NCBI GenBank assembly: GCA_902578175.1
Contig: CACHBY010000006.1
Location: 1 to 39,598, forward strand
Origin: an uncultured Pelagibacteraceae bacterium
GTDB lineage: Bacteria; Pseudomonadota; Alphaproteobacteria; Pelagibacterales; Pelagibacteraceae
Direction: 5' to 3'
Length of the DNA stretch: 39,598 nt
The position numbers and the translations under genes are program-made. Below, in pieces: positions 39,364 to 39,598 of the stretch (positions are counted from its first letter, which is position 1; the number at the start of each line of letters is the position of its first letter). The notes beneath the pieces were generated by a model. That model did not search any database and was not told where the DNA came from. It worked only from the letters and a program-made list of their open reading frames with translations.

Positions 39364-39598
39364 ATGAAAGAAAAAGTGTTAATTTCAACAGGAGGTTCTG
39401 GAGGACATGTCATTCCTGCAATTACAATTTATGACCATTTGAAACAAACATATGACGCTATAATATCAACAGACTCTAGAGGACTTAAATATTTTGAAAA
39501 AGAAGATTATAAGTTTATTTTAATAAATACACCAAAGTTTCATAATTTAATACTTTTACCTTTTACATTATTTAAAGTCTTAATATTAATAATTAATT
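39364..39598 (+). CDS. murG: MurG, lipid II synthase (5' part, runs off the window)
   Basis: From the ATG at 39364, 3 nt after the ftsW stop, 78 codons are open to the window end. The glycine-rich N-terminal motif STGGSGGHVIPAITIYDHL matches the acceptor-side loop of MurG, the GT28 enzyme that adds GlcNAc to lipid I on the cytoplasmic membrane face. The place after ftsW is the standard one in dcw clusters. The C-terminal donor-binding domain is outside the window. Confidence 0.9.
   Translation, partial: MKEKVLISTGGSGGHVIPAITIYDHLKQTYDAIISTDSRGLKYFEKEDYKFILINTPKFHNLILLPFTLFKVLILIIN

Overview
The window is a compact, very AT-rich (roughly 70% A+T by eye) bacterial chromosome segment. Gene content, gene order and protein style fit an alphaproteobacterium of the SAR11 clade (Candidatus Pelagibacter and relatives): genes overlap by 1-44 nt, gaps are tiny, GC-rich terminators are absent, lysine/asparagine/isoleucine are abundant, and the yqeY-dnaG-rpoD block lies next to carAB. 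The species assignment is inference from recognition, not from a search. No phage, insertion sequence, CRISPR array or toxin-antitoxin system is visible.

Layout. 1-262: 5' part of a MarR-type regulator, divergent from ilvE (335-1216). 1213-6953 (minus): uvrB - folM-like SDR (frameshifted) - folB - uvrC - pgsA, a tightly overlapping operon mixing nucleotide-excision repair, pterin/folate metabolism and phospholipid synthesis. 6990-8845 (plus): aspartate aminotransferase and a TIP30-like SDR. 8837-11227 (minus): thioredoxin reductase, a small membrane protein and an extended SDR. 11249-12855 (plus): an ELM1-family protein translationally coupled to a 2OG-Fe(II) oxygenase. 12858-15142: an Anbu proteasome-like protease divergent from a circularly permuted ATP-grasp protein. 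15146-19544 (minus): carA-carB. 19671-23796 (plus): yqeY-dnaG-rpoD, followed 3 nt later by an aberrant tRNA-Val(GAC) and then a CAU tRNA, probably Ile2. 24028-25008 (minus): a lone glycosyltransferase. 25179-26584 (minus): mlaA-mlaC. 26686-27417: an AmpD-type amidase. 27458-27812: RNase P RNA. 28071 to the end: a division/cell-wall (dcw) cluster in the order mraZ-ftsZ-rsmH-ftsL-ftsI-murEF(fused)-mraY-murD-ftsW-murG.

How the genes work together. The dcw cluster supplies cytosolic peptidoglycan precursor synthesis (MurE/F/D), the lipid I and II steps (MraY, MurG), and septal assembly (FtsZ, FtsL, FtsI, FtsW). Its promoter carries three 10-bp-phased MraZ boxes straddling the -10 element, a clear autoregulatory operator. 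The macromolecular synthesis operon couples primase and the housekeeping sigma factor to a tRNA. MlaA and MlaC belong to outer-membrane lipid asymmetry maintenance.

Most interesting points: (i) tRNA-Val(GAC) with a non-canonical D-loop, T-loop and position 48, but fully paired stems, apparently cut from the rpoD mRNA; (ii) ftsZ moved to the head of the dcw cluster, directly after mraZ; (iii) a reduced Anbu/ATP-grasp pair lacking its usual alpha-E and transglutaminase partners, with a perfect inverted repeat between the two genes; (iv) a 1-nt frameshift at a C6 run in the FolM-like reductase; (v) a murE-murF fusion with an A8 run at the junction; (vi) a 49-nt imperfect hairpin between rnpB and mraZ. 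I see no clearly new multi-gene defence or biosynthetic system. The Anbu pair and the ELM1/oxygenase pair are the best candidates for poorly understood biology.
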